From NCBI RefSeq assembly GCF_000454545.1, contig NZ_CM002139.1, positions 2,480,005 to 2,494,267 of the forward strand: a stretch of DNA of 14,263 nucleotides, read 5' to 3'. The notes under the pieces are model-generated. The model saw only the letters and a program-made list of their open reading frames with translations. It was not told the DNA's origin and ran no database searches. Each line of letters opens with the position of its first letter. Positions within the stretch are counted from its first letter, which is position 1. The position numbers and the translations under genes are program-made. This DNA is from Xanthomonas cassavae CFBP 4642 (GTDB taxonomy: Bacteria; Pseudomonadota; Gammaproteobacteria; Xanthomonadales; Xanthomonadaceae). Below are positions 1 through 8,400 of the stretch, piece after piece.

Positions 1-88
1 CCACCTCGTTGGCTTCAGGTGACAGCAGCATCCACCCAGCGCGGCGCAGATCCTGCGACAGGCGGCTGATGGTCAGGGCTAATCAGGT
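1..88 (-). pseudogene. possible Crp/Fnr-type helix-turn-helix relic, runs off left edge
   Basis: Read on the minus strand, the frame after the TGA at about 86-88 gives LALTISRLSQDLRRAGWMLL and continues open to the window edge. The pattern T-I-S-R-L then L-R-x-A-G resembles the recognition helix and wing of Crp/Fnr regulators. There is no credible start codon: the only in-frame ATG lies inside the match. The preceding DNA is T-rich and non-coding. A one- or two-base deletion near 84-88 would explain why a YLGL-like lead-in is out of frame, but that is inference. It could also be a chance resemblance over fewer than 30 codons. The rest of the gene, if any, lies outside the window. Confidence 0.25.
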
Positions 89-94
89 AAATTT

Positions 95-140
95 AAAAAA
101 TAAACTCCGTCCGCCTGTGCAAAGGACTCACGCGCAGGAG
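95..140 (-). terminator. possible rho-independent terminator after flgL
   Basis: On the minus strand, downstream of the flgL stop, CTCC (137-140) can pair with GGAG (105-108), and GTCC (124-127) with GGAC (109-112). A 9-base bulge on one side separates the two stem segments, and the loop is 11 bases. The stem is followed at once by the T-rich run TTTATTTTTT (95-104). Position and T-tract fit the end of the flgG-flgL operon. The bulged stem makes the call moderate. Confidence 0.4.
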
Positions 141-171
141 CGAAGCAAAACGCAGGTTTTCTGCTGCAAAA

Positions 172-1377
172 TCAGCGGATCAGGTTGAACAAGGACGAGG
201 ACTGCATCTGCTGAAAAATCGTTTGAGCGGCCTGCAACGAGGCCTTCTCGAGCTGGTACTGCCCGATCGCCGAGGCGTAATCCAGATCGCGGATCGACGA
301 CAGGGTGGTCTTGAGCGTGACTTCGTTGGATTCGAGCAAGGAGTTGGCGTTGTCGATCGCCGACAGCTGCGCGCCGCCGGAGGCGCGCGCATCGATCATC
401 TTCGACGAGGCCTGGGCGATATCGCGCATCGACGACTGCAGCGTGTTGATCATGGCCGCCTTCTGCGGTTGCGTCAGCGTGTCGGAGTTGAGTGCGCCGA
501 CCAGATCGTCGATGGTGGAAAAGACGTCCTTGGTGCCGGAGGGGCCGATCTGGAAACTGTCGCCCGCCGCCGGTGCGCCGCTGATGCGCATGCGCACGCC
601 GGCGGCGTTGATGTCTTGGCCGTCCTTGTAGGTGCCGCTGCCGACCACCGCATTGCTGCTGTCGCGCACCTCGTAGGTGTCGGCGGCGGTGAACTGCACG
701 CTGTAGCTGCCGCCATTCCAGCTGCCGGTGCTCGCATCGCGGCTGAAGTCCAGCAACAGCCCGGTGCCGGTATTGGCGGCGTTGGCGCGCGCATCCACGG
801 TGCCGTCGCCGGTGCGGATGCGCATGAAGATTTCGCTGCCGGGCAGGGCGTCGCTGACGAAGGTGTCCGGTGCCACTTCCACCCGCTTCTGGGTCTGGTC
901 GCCGTTGTAGGTGACGTTGCCGTTGCTCTTGATGAAGGGCGCGCTGCCGTCGGCGGTACCGCCGAACAGGTAGCGCCCGGTGCCGTCGGTGCTGTTGGCC
1001 AGACTGACCATGCTGTCACGCAGGGCGACCAGCTCGGAGGCGATCGCCTTGCGGTCGTCCGGACTGAGCGAGGAGTTGTTGGCCTGCACCGTCAATTCGG
1101 TGACGCGCGCCATTTTGTCGCCGGCCTGCGCGAGCGCGTTTTCCTGCAGTCCAAGACGGTTCTGCACGTTGTTGGCGTTTTCGCCGAAACGGGTGATCGC
1201 GGCCAGCGCTCTATCCAGACCAACCGCGGTGCCGGCGGCGACCGGATCGTCCTTGGCGGTGACCAGGCGCTGGCCGCTGGACAGCTGCGATTCGAGCTGG
1301 TTCAGCCGCGCCTGCTTGGCCCCCATCGAGGCGACCGACTGGCTGTACATCATGCTGGTGGAGATACGGTCGGTCAT
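172..1377 (-). CDS. flgL: flagellar hook-filament junction protein FlgL (HAP3)
   Basis: FlgL forms the second junction zone between hook and filament and is exported through the flagellar type III apparatus. The 401-residue product has the flagellin-like N-terminal helix (about 1-140, with LESQLSSGQRLVTAKDDP at 28-45). The C-terminal helix (about 300-401) carries RDLDYASAIGQYQLEKASLQ and ends in SLFNLIR. The middle (about 200-279) is a beta-rich module ending in GAPAAGDSF that also occurs in FlgK. At 401 residues it is longer than the enteric protein (about 317), and the extra length lies in the middle. Its ATG shares one base with the flgK stop (TGATG), so translation is probably coupled. 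It is the last gene of the flgGHIJKL run, with a possible terminator about 30 bases beyond the stop. Identity is secure from the terminal helices and from its place after flgK. Confidence 0.97.
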   Translation of the reverse strand: MTDRISTSMMYSQSVASMGAKQARLNQLESQLSSGQRLVTAKDDPVAAGTAVGLDRALAAITRFGENANNVQNRLGLQENALAQAGDKMARVTELTVQANNSSLSPDDRKAIASELVALRDSMVSLANSTDGTGRYLFGGTADGSAPFIKSNGNVTYNGDQTQKRVEVAPDTFVSDALPGSEIFMRIRTGDGTVDARANAANTGTGLLLDFSRDASTGSWNGGSYSVQFTAADTYEVRDSSNAVVGSGTYKDGQDINAAGVRMRISGAPAAGDSFQIGPSGTKDVFSTIDDLVGALNSDTLTQPQKAAMINTLQSSMRDIAQASSKMIDARASGGAQLSAIDNANSLLESNEVTLKTTLSSIRDLDYASAIGQYQLEKASLQAAQTIFQQMQSSSLFNLIR

Positions 1378-3251
1378 CAGCGTACGGCACCCAGGATGGC
1401 TTGGAAGATGGTGTCGGCGGTGGAGATCATCTGTGCGGCGGCCTGATAGGCCTGCTGCAGCTTGAGCATGTTGGCGGCTTCCTCATCGAGGTTGACGCCG
1501 GAAATCGAATCGCGGCTGGCCTGCGCCTGGTCGTCGATGACCTTCTGCGCGTCGGCGGCGTAGTCGGCCGCACGCGCGGCCGAACCCACCGAGGTGGTCA
1601 GGCCCGACAGCGCCCCGTTGAGCGTGACGGTGCCGCCGCTGAGCGCTTTGGCATCGTCGATCTTGGCCAGCAGCTTGGCATTGCCGTTGTCGCTGGAGCC
1701 GGCGCCCATTGGGCCGACGCCGAAGGTGTCGCCGGCCTTGGGCGCGCCATCCAGCGCGAAGCTCCAGCCGTTGGCGCTGATGGTCTGCCCGGCGGTGTAA
1801 GCGAACGGACCGGCGCCATCGATGGTGTATTGATTGGCGTCGATGAACTCCACCGACGACGGGGTCAGCAGCGCCGGGTTCTGCGCATTGGTGACCTTGA
1901 CGTCGCTGATCTTGCCCGAGCCCAGGTTGGCGACGGTGGCGGTGGCCTTGACCGGCGTTGCCGCGGCAATGCGCGACGGGTCGGTGATGGCCACCGACAG
2001 CGTTCCGGCCAGGCCAGCGGTAGGCTGCAGCAGGAACTTGTCGCCGCTGGCGGGCGTGCCGCCCACCACCATGCTCACGCCATTGAGCACCAGCGGGTTG
2101 GTCGCGGTGCCGGTGCCGGTCATCGGCACGGCGGCGCCGGTGCTGGCGCTGGTGGCCTTCCACGCGGTGCCGTCGAAGCTGAGCGTGACGTTCTGCCCGT
2201 CCACCGCCGACATGTTGCTGAAGCTGGCGGTCAGCGACGCGCTGCCGGTGTTGCCCGGATTGGCGGCGGTGGTGGGCGAGCCGATGTTGAAGAAGTTGCC
2301 GCCCATCGCGCCGTACAGGTCCATACCCTGCGCGTGGCCGGCGTTGAAGGTGCTGGCCATGCCCACGGCCAGGCGGCCCAGCTCGGCCTGGGTCGGCTCC
2401 AGCACGCTGCTGCGGAATTCCAGCAGGCCGCCGATCTGGCCGCCCAACGAATTGGCGCTGAGGCTGACGTTCTGCCCCTGAGTCTGCATCGCCACCTGCA
2501 GCTTGGTCGGTTGGTACGGGTCGGCGACGGTGGTGAGCTTGGACGAGGTGGTGCCCACCACCAGCGCCTGACCACCGGCGGTGAAGACATTCATGAAGCC
2601 GCCGTCCTGCATCACCGCGGTGCCGCCGGTGTAACCCACCAGCTTGCTCACCAGCGCGTCGCGCTGGTCCAGCATGTCCGGCGACGCGTTGGCCGCGCTG
2701 TTGCCGATGGTGCCGTTGATCTTGGCGATCTGCTGTGTCAAACGGTTGACTTCGTCCACCGAGGACGTCAACCCGCTGTTGACCTCGTTGCTCAGGCTGT
2801 CCATCTGCCCGTTGAGCTGCTTGAAGCGCGTGGCCAGCGAATTACCGCTGTCGAGCATGCTCTGCCGCTCGGCGGTGGAGGACGCATTGGACGACACCGC
2901 GCTGGTGGAGTCGAAAAAATTCGACCACAGCCCGGCGACGTTGGTGGCAGTGTTGGAGTAGAGCGCGTCCACGCGGTTGGACAGCGAGGACAGCTGCTGC
3001 AGGCGCGAGAGTTCGCCGCCGCTGTCGAGCAGGCGCGAGATGGCCAGCTGGTCGGCCACCCGGCCCACATCGGTGATCTTGGCGCCATTGCCCACGAATG
3101 CGTAGCCCATATCGGTGGGCGTGCGCGTTGCGAATTCCACGCGTTGGCGGCTGTAACCTTCGGTATTGATGTTGGCGACGTTATGGCTAACGGTCGACAA
3201 CGCCCGTTGGAAGGCGATCAGCGCGCTGGTCCCGGTGGACATGATGGACAT
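1377..3251 (-). CDS. flgK: flagellar hook-associated protein FlgK (HAP1)
   Basis: FlgK is the first junction protein on the distal hook end and is exported with FlgN as chaperone. The 624-residue product opens with the axial-protein signature ALSTVSHNVANINTEGYSRQ (17-36). It closes with the matching C-terminal helix, GVNLDEEAANMLKLQQAYQA (585-604) and MISTADTIFQAIL. Coiled stretches at about 65-210 fit the D1 helices. Two beta modules ending in GTPASGDKF (398-406) and GAPKAGDTF (502-510) sit in the outer domain; a third copy is in FlgL. It is longer than the enteric protein (about 547). The start at 3251 is preceded by GAGG nine bases upstream, and that site overlaps the flgJ stop; Met4 is a possible alternative start. 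The gap after flgJ is 11 bases and the stop overlaps the flgL start. Confidence 0.98.
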   Translation of the reverse strand: MSIMSTGTSALIAFQRALSTVSHNVANINTEGYSRQRVEFATRTPTDMGYAFVGNGAKITDVGRVADQLAISRLLDSGGELSRLQQLSSLSNRVDALYSNTATNVAGLWSNFFDSTSAVSSNASSTAERQSMLDSGNSLATRFKQLNGQMDSLSNEVNSGLTSSVDEVNRLTQQIAKINGTIGNSAANASPDMLDQRDALVSKLVGYTGGTAVMQDGGFMNVFTAGGQALVVGTTSSKLTTVADPYQPTKLQVAMQTQGQNVSLSANSLGGQIGGLLEFRSSVLEPTQAELGRLAVGMASTFNAGHAQGMDLYGAMGGNFFNIGSPTTAANPGNTGSASLTASFSNMSAVDGQNVTLSFDGTAWKATSASTGAAVPMTGTGTATNPLVLNGVSMVVGGTPASGDKFLLQPTAGLAGTLSVAITDPSRIAAATPVKATATVANLGSGKISDVKVTNAQNPALLTPSSVEFIDANQYTIDGAGPFAYTAGQTISANGWSFALDGAPKAGDTFGVGPMGAGSSDNGNAKLLAKIDDAKALSGGTVTLNGALSGLTTSVGSAARAADYAADAQKVIDDQAQASRDSISGVNLDEEAANMLKLQQAYQAAAQMISTADTIFQAILGAVR

Positions 3252-3262
3252 GAGCGTTTACC

Positions 3263-4441
3263 TCAGCGGCGGATGGTGCCGAGTCCGGCCGGCTCGGCGG
3301 TACTGGCGTAGCGGTTGGACAGGTCGGCCGCCGCATTGCCGATGGCGGCCACCGCACGCTCGATGGTCGGACCGTTGGCGATCGCCGCGATCTTGGCTGC
3401 ATAGCCCGGATCGGTGGCGTAGCCAGCCTGTTGCAAGCCGCGTGCAAAACCGCGGATATCGGTGCCGGCCTGCAGCGCGCCCTGGTAACGGCTGTTGTTC
3501 TTCAGCAGGCGTACGTAGTCGGCAAAGCTTTCCTCGGCCGAGCCATAGGCGCGGAAATCCGCGGTTTCGGTGGTTTTGACGCCGTTGACGTATTCGTGGG
3601 TGCCGGTGGTGACCTTAGCTCCGTTCCAGCCGGTGGCCTTGATGCCGAACAGGTTGTTGGAATCGCCGCCGTTGCCGATGCCGCGACGGCCCCAGCCGGT
3701 TTCCAGCGCGGCCTGCGCCACCAGCGCGCGGGGGTCCACGCCCAGTTCGCGCGCAGCCTTCTGTGCATGCGTCCAGATCTTGGCGACGAAGCCTTCCGGG
3801 GTGCGCTCGCCCAGGCTGGCCGCCGCGCTGCTGGCGGCGCTCGCATTGACTGCAGCATTGGCGTCGGCCGCGTCGCTGGCAGCTACATCTGCCCAGCGGT
3901 CGTTGGCCGACGGCCAGCTCAGTGCGCCCGCATCGTCGCCACCGGCCTCGCTGCTGCCGGTGCGCCCGGCGATCAGGTCCAGCACCTGGCTCATGCCGAT
4001 CCCGCTCAGGTTGCCTGCGCCGATGCCTGCAGCGCTGCCGGTGCTTGCGCCGACGCCGGTCGCCGCGCCATCGCGGCTCGGCAGCGGCAACGAGGCGTCG
4101 CGCTTGCCGGCAACCAGGGCGTACGCCTTGGCGGCCTCGGCGGTGTTCAACGAGGTATTCAACGCCGGGCCGCCGGTGTCGCCGCTCAGCTGCTTGGAGA
4201 TCATCGCCGACAGGCCCAGGCCCTTGCCGTCGGTCAGCGCCTTGGCCATCTGCTGGTCGTACATCTCGCGGAACATCTGGTTTTCGCCCGGAAACATCGG
4301 GTCGCCGGAGCTCGCATCGCGCATGCTCTTGACCAGCATCTGCGCGAACTGGCCTTCGAGCTGACGGGAGACCTTGTCGATCTTTGCTGGATCGGCCTTG
4401 GTGCTCGGGTTGAGATCAATGGGCGAGGCTGCGATACGCAT
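3263..4441 (-). CDS. flgJ: FlgJ, rod cap and peptidoglycan hydrolase
   Basis: FlgJ works in the periplasm. Its N-terminal part caps the growing rod and its C-terminal part opens the peptidoglycan layer. Residues 22-86 are the rod-binding domain, with QLEGQFAQMLVKSMRD and MFREMYDQQMAKAL. Residues 213-345 match the GH73 glucosaminidase fold: AALETGWG carries the likely catalytic Glu247, SNNLFGIKA follows at 261-269, and TADFRAYGSAEESFADYVRLL at 293-313 supplies the conserved F-R-x-Y region. Between the domains lies an Ala/Gly/Ser-rich linker of about 125 residues (87-212), which helps explain the 392 residues against about 313-316 in enteric bacteria. No export signal peptide is seen, as expected. 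The ATG is one base after the flgI stop, implying coupled translation. Confidence 0.97.
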   Translation of the reverse strand: MRIAASPIDLNPSTKADPAKIDKVSRQLEGQFAQMLVKSMRDASSGDPMFPGENQMFREMYDQQMAKALTDGKGLGLSAMISKQLSGDTGGPALNTSLNTAEAAKAYALVAGKRDASLPLPSRDGAATGVGASTGSAAGIGAGNLSGIGMSQVLDLIAGRTGSSEAGGDDAGALSWPSANDRWADVAASDAADANAAVNASAASSAAASLGERTPEGFVAKIWTHAQKAARELGVDPRALVAQAALETGWGRRGIGNGGDSNNLFGIKATGWNGAKVTTGTHEYVNGVKTTETADFRAYGSAEESFADYVRLLKNNSRYQGALQAGTDIRGFARGLQQAGYATDPGYAAKIAAIANGPTIERAVAAIGNAAADLSNRYASTAEPAGLGTIRR

Positions 4442-4442
4442 G

Positions 4443-6264
<1,822 letters not shown>

Positions 6265-6302
6265 GGCATAAGTTCCTGAGAGGACGACGGGCGGCGAGCC
6301 GA

Positions 6303-7088
6303 TCAGACGTTGTTGTTCAAGTAACCGAGCATCGAGTCGGTGGTGGAGATGGCCTTGGCGTTCATTTCGTAGGCGCGCTGGGTTTCGATCATGCTCACCA
6401 GCTCTTCCACGGTATTGACGTTGCTGCCTTCCAGTGCGCCCTGCACGGTGGTGCCCAGGCCGTTGAGACCGGGGCTGCCGTTCTGCGCGGGGCCCGAAGC
6501 GGTGGTCTCGACGAACAGGTTTTCGCCCTTGGCCTGCAGACCCGAGGGGTTGATGAAGTCGGTCAGCGTGAGCGCGCCGATTTCCTGCGCGGCGGCCTGC
6601 CCGGCCAGGGTCACGCTGATGGTGCCGTCGTTGCCGATGGTCAGCGACTGCGCGCCTTCGGGGATCTGGATGCCCGGCTGCAGCGGGTAACCGCTGTTGG
6701 TGACCAGTTCGCCCTGGGCGTTGATCTGGAAGGTGCCGTCGCGGGTGTAGGCGGAGGTGCCGTCGGGCATCTGCACTTCGAAGAAGCCGCGGCCGTTGAC
6801 CATCACGTCCAACGCGCGGCCGGTCTGCTGCTGGCTGCCCTGATCGAAGCCCTTGAACGTGGAGACCACGCGCACGCCGGTGCCCAACTGCAGGCCGGTC
6901 GGCAGCTGCGTCTGCGCGGAGGTGGAACCGCCCGGCGCACGCACCTGTTGGTACAACAGGTCTTCGAACGCGGCACGGTCGCGCTTGAAGCCGGTGGTAT
7001 TGGTATTGGCCAGGTTGTTGGAAATGACCGACATGCGCGTCTGCTGCGCATCCAGTCCGGTTTTAGCGACCCACAAAGCCTGATTCAT
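6303..7088 (-). CDS. flgG: flagellar distal rod protein FlgG
   Basis: FlgG builds the distal rod that crosses the P and L rings. The start chosen is the ATG at 7088, giving 261 residues, essentially the family's standard length. The frame stays open upstream to 7469, but those codons show no flagellar similarity and contain the promoter. A good ribosome site (GAGGAA, 7096-7101) stands seven bases before the ATG. The N-terminus MNQALWVAKTGLDAQQTRMS runs into SNNLANTNTTGFKRDRAAFE, the axial-protein signature. The C-terminus has EGSNVNTVEELVSMIETQRA and YEMNAKAISTTDSML. It is the first gene of flgGHIJKL and has its own sigma-54-type promoter at 7141-7158. Confidence 0.98.
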   Translation of the reverse strand: MNQALWVAKTGLDAQQTRMSVISNNLANTNTTGFKRDRAAFEDLLYQQVRAPGGSTSAQTQLPTGLQLGTGVRVVSTFKGFDQGSQQQTGRALDVMVNGRGFFEVQMPDGTSAYTRDGTFQINAQGELVTNSGYPLQPGIQIPEGAQSLTIGNDGTISVTLAGQAAAQEIGALTLTDFINPSGLQAKGENLFVETTASGPAQNGSPGLNGLGTTVQGALEGSNVNTVEELVSMIETQRAYEMNAKAISTTDSMLGYLNNNV

Positions 7089-7095
7089 GACCCGA

Positions 7096-7101
7096 TTCCT
7101 C
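7096..7101 (-). promoter_or_regulatory. flgG ribosome binding site
   Basis: GAGGAA on the minus strand, seven bases before the ATG at 7088. It decides the flgG start against the much longer open frame reaching 7469. Confidence 0.85.
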
Positions 7102-7140
7102 GTTAGACCCGGGGATGTGTTCCGGGTACGGGTGGGTATA

Positions 7141-7158
7141 TGCACGTGCCGTGCCAAA
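7141..7158 (-). promoter_or_regulatory. sigma-54 (RpoN) promoter of flgGHIJKL
   Basis: The minus strand reads TTTGGCACGGCACGTGCA. Against the consensus TGGCAC-N5-TTGCW it has the whole -24 box and GTGCA in place of TTGCA, keeping the invariant GG-N10-GC spacing. Transcription should start near 7130, giving a leader of about 42 bases that includes the flgG ribosome site. It implies control by RpoN with an enhancer-binding activator such as FleQ, which is known to govern flagella in Xanthomonas and Pseudomonas. Confidence 0.8.
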
Positions 7159-7259
7159 GCCGCGTCGGATTTCTGCCGGCTGTGCGCTTGATTACGTGAA
7201 GCGGACGCGACGGCCTGCGCGCGGCAGGCTGGCGGCGGGTGGGCAGCGGCTAAGCGGAA

Positions 7260-7281
7260 GTGGTGGCATCCATGCCGCCAC
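7260..7281. promoter_or_regulatory. near-perfect palindrome upstream of the flgG promoter
   Basis: The arms GTGGTGGCAT (7260-7269) and ATGCCGCCAC (7272-7281) are inverted repeats with one mismatch and a 2-base centre. The site lies about 105-125 bp upstream of the -24 box, a usual distance for an enhancer-binding activator. It does not match the Pseudomonas FleQ consensus as I know it, so the function is only suggested by position. Confidence 0.35.
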
Positions 7282-7487
7282 ACGGTCCCGCAATCGGCGA
7301 GGCCACCGCACCAGAGAGTGAATCGGTGGTCGTGTGAAAAGCTACTTGTTGCTCGGGTTGGGTAGTCAGCGTCAACCGCGTACGAACCACTTGCGAGACC
7401 GCAGGAGTCAACGCGAGCCACGTCCCCTGGGCGGCCGCCATCCAGGTGCTCGGCAGCGCGGCAAGCCAACCGGCGGTGCGGCAGTGG

Positions 7488-7500
7488 GCGCCAGTGGCGC
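7488..7500 (-). other. short hairpin directly after the flgF stop
   Basis: GCGCC and GGCGC pair around a 3-base loop, beginning at the base after the flgF stop codon. There is no T-run, so it is not a standard terminator. It could protect the 3' end of the flgBCDEF transcript. Confidence 0.3.
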
Positions 7501-8256
7501 TTAGCCGCTCACCCGCAACAACGAATTGGCCGATTGCGCATTGTCGTCGCCGTTCTTGATGATCTTGACCTGCATTTCGAACTGCCGCTGCAGCTGAATC
7601 ATCTCCACCAGCGCGCCGGCCGCATCCACGTTGCTGCCCTCCAGCATGCCGCTGTTGATGGTCTTGCCGGTGGCCACCGCAAACGCCTGCGCCGGGTCGG
7701 TGCTGGTGTTGCGCATCAGCCCGTCGGGGCGCCGCGTCAAACGGTCGGCGGGGGCATCGACCACCTTCATCTTGCCGACGATGGCCATGGTCTGCGGGCC
7801 TTCGCCCTGCGGAATGATGGAAATGCTGCCGTCGCTGCCGATCTCCATCGCCTGGTGCGGCGGGATGGTCATCGGGTTGCCGCCTTCATCCAGCACCGCG
7901 TGCCCGTTGGCGGTGACCAGCTGGCCATTGGCGGTGAGCGCCAGTTCGCCGTTGCGGGTATAGGCTTCGCTGCCGTCGGGCGACTGCACCGCCAGCCAGC
8001 GGTCCTGCTGCAGCGACACATCCAGCGGGTTGCCGGTCACCTTCTGATGGCCCTGGCTGCGATCGAAGCCCTGGTCCACGTGCAGCGCATCGATCCGCGA
8101 CGGATAGCCCTCGCCCTGGATCTTGAAGGCCTCGGTATTGGCCAACGCGGCCTTGAATCCCACCGTATCGACGTTGGCAAGGTTGTGCGACACGGTGCTC
8201 TGCGCCTGCAGGGAGGCGCGGGCACCGGTCATTGCGACGTAGAGGGCTTTGTCCAT
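7501..8256 (-). CDS. flgF: flagellar proximal rod protein FlgF
   Basis: FlgF is one of the proximal rod subunits, exported by the flagellar apparatus. It has 251 residues, the same as the enteric protein. The N-terminus MDKALYVAMTGARASLQAQS runs into TVSHNLANVDTVGFKAALAN, the shared rod and hook signature. The C-terminus holds GMLEGSNVDAAGALVEMIQL then QRQFEMQVKIIKN. It is the last gene of the flgBCDEF unit and is separated from flgE by 144 bp containing an inverted heptamer repeat. The bases before the ATG (GGTGCCCC) show no Shine-Dalgarno site, which is odd because the gap is too long for simple coupling to flgE. Identity rests on homology to FlgG-type proteins, size and order. Confidence 0.97.
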   Translation of the reverse strand: MDKALYVAMTGARASLQAQSTVSHNLANVDTVGFKAALANTEAFKIQGEGYPSRIDALHVDQGFDRSQGHQKVTGNPLDVSLQQDRWLAVQSPDGSEAYTRNGELALTANGQLVTANGHAVLDEGGNPMTIPPHQAMEIGSDGSISIIPQGEGPQTMAIVGKMKVVDAPADRLTRRPDGLMRNTSTDPAQAFAVATGKTINSGMLEGSNVDAAGALVEMIQLQRQFEMQVKIIKNGDDNAQSANSLLRVSG

Positions 8257-8273
8257 GGGGCACCGAGATTTGA

Positions 8274-8386
8274 GATTCGGGATTTGGGATTCGTAAAAGC
8301 GGGCTGTGACTGGCGGTGAGGTTAGGGCCGCGGGCTGGCATCCGATGGACGTGATACCAGCGTTTGCGAATCCCTAATCCCCAATC
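8274..8386. repeat. inverted heptamer repeat between flgE and flgF
   Basis: The arm CGGGATTTGGGATTCG (8278-8293) is matched in inverse by CGAATCCCTAATCCCC (8367-8382), with 14 of 16 positions pairing and a spacer of about 73 bp. The unit is the heptamer GGGATTC/T. A longer copy of the same pattern lies between cheV and flgA. Transcribed from flgE into flgF, it would form a long hairpin that might slow polymerase or set the flgF to flgE ratio. Confidence 0.75.
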
Positions 8387-8400
8387 ACCACTCCCGGCTC

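Larger units (their letters stand above)
7089..7500. other. 412 bp non-coding gap between flgF and flgG
   Basis: This stretch splits the flg run into two units. It carries the flgG ribosome site (7096-7101) and the sigma-54-type promoter (7141-7158). It also has a 6-bp hairpin (arms 7213-7218 and 7224-7229), a near-perfect 22-bp palindrome (7260-7281) and a GCGCC/GGCGC hairpin touching the flgF stop (7488-7500) with no U-tract. Open frames inside it, such as 7250-7441 minus, lack ribosome sites and any family resemblance. Confidence 0.7.

Noticed and set aside
147..160. AAAAC-GCAG-GTTTT hairpin after flgL
   Set aside because: It is a weak AT stem with no following T-run on the transcribed strand. 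The structure at 95-140 is the better terminator.
223..1446. Plus-strand open frame of 407 codons opposite flgL
   Set aside because: Same third-position effect. Its composition is unlike a real protein and flgL is certain.
1401..3311. Plus-strand open frame of 636 codons opposite flgK
   Set aside because: It is a mirror of flgK caused by strong G/C preference at third codon positions. It is rich in Arg, Gly, His and Ala, has no recognisable domain, and lies entirely opposite a well-identified gene.
7250..7441. Minus-strand frame of 63 codons in the flgF-flgG gap
   Set aside because: There is no ribosome site and no family resemblance, and it overlaps the 7260-7281 palindrome. It is too short to stand on length alone.
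7089..7469. Extension of flgG upstream of 7088
   Set aside because: The extra codons contain the sigma-54 site and the ribosome site and have no similarity to rod proteins. The ATG at 7088 gives the standard length.
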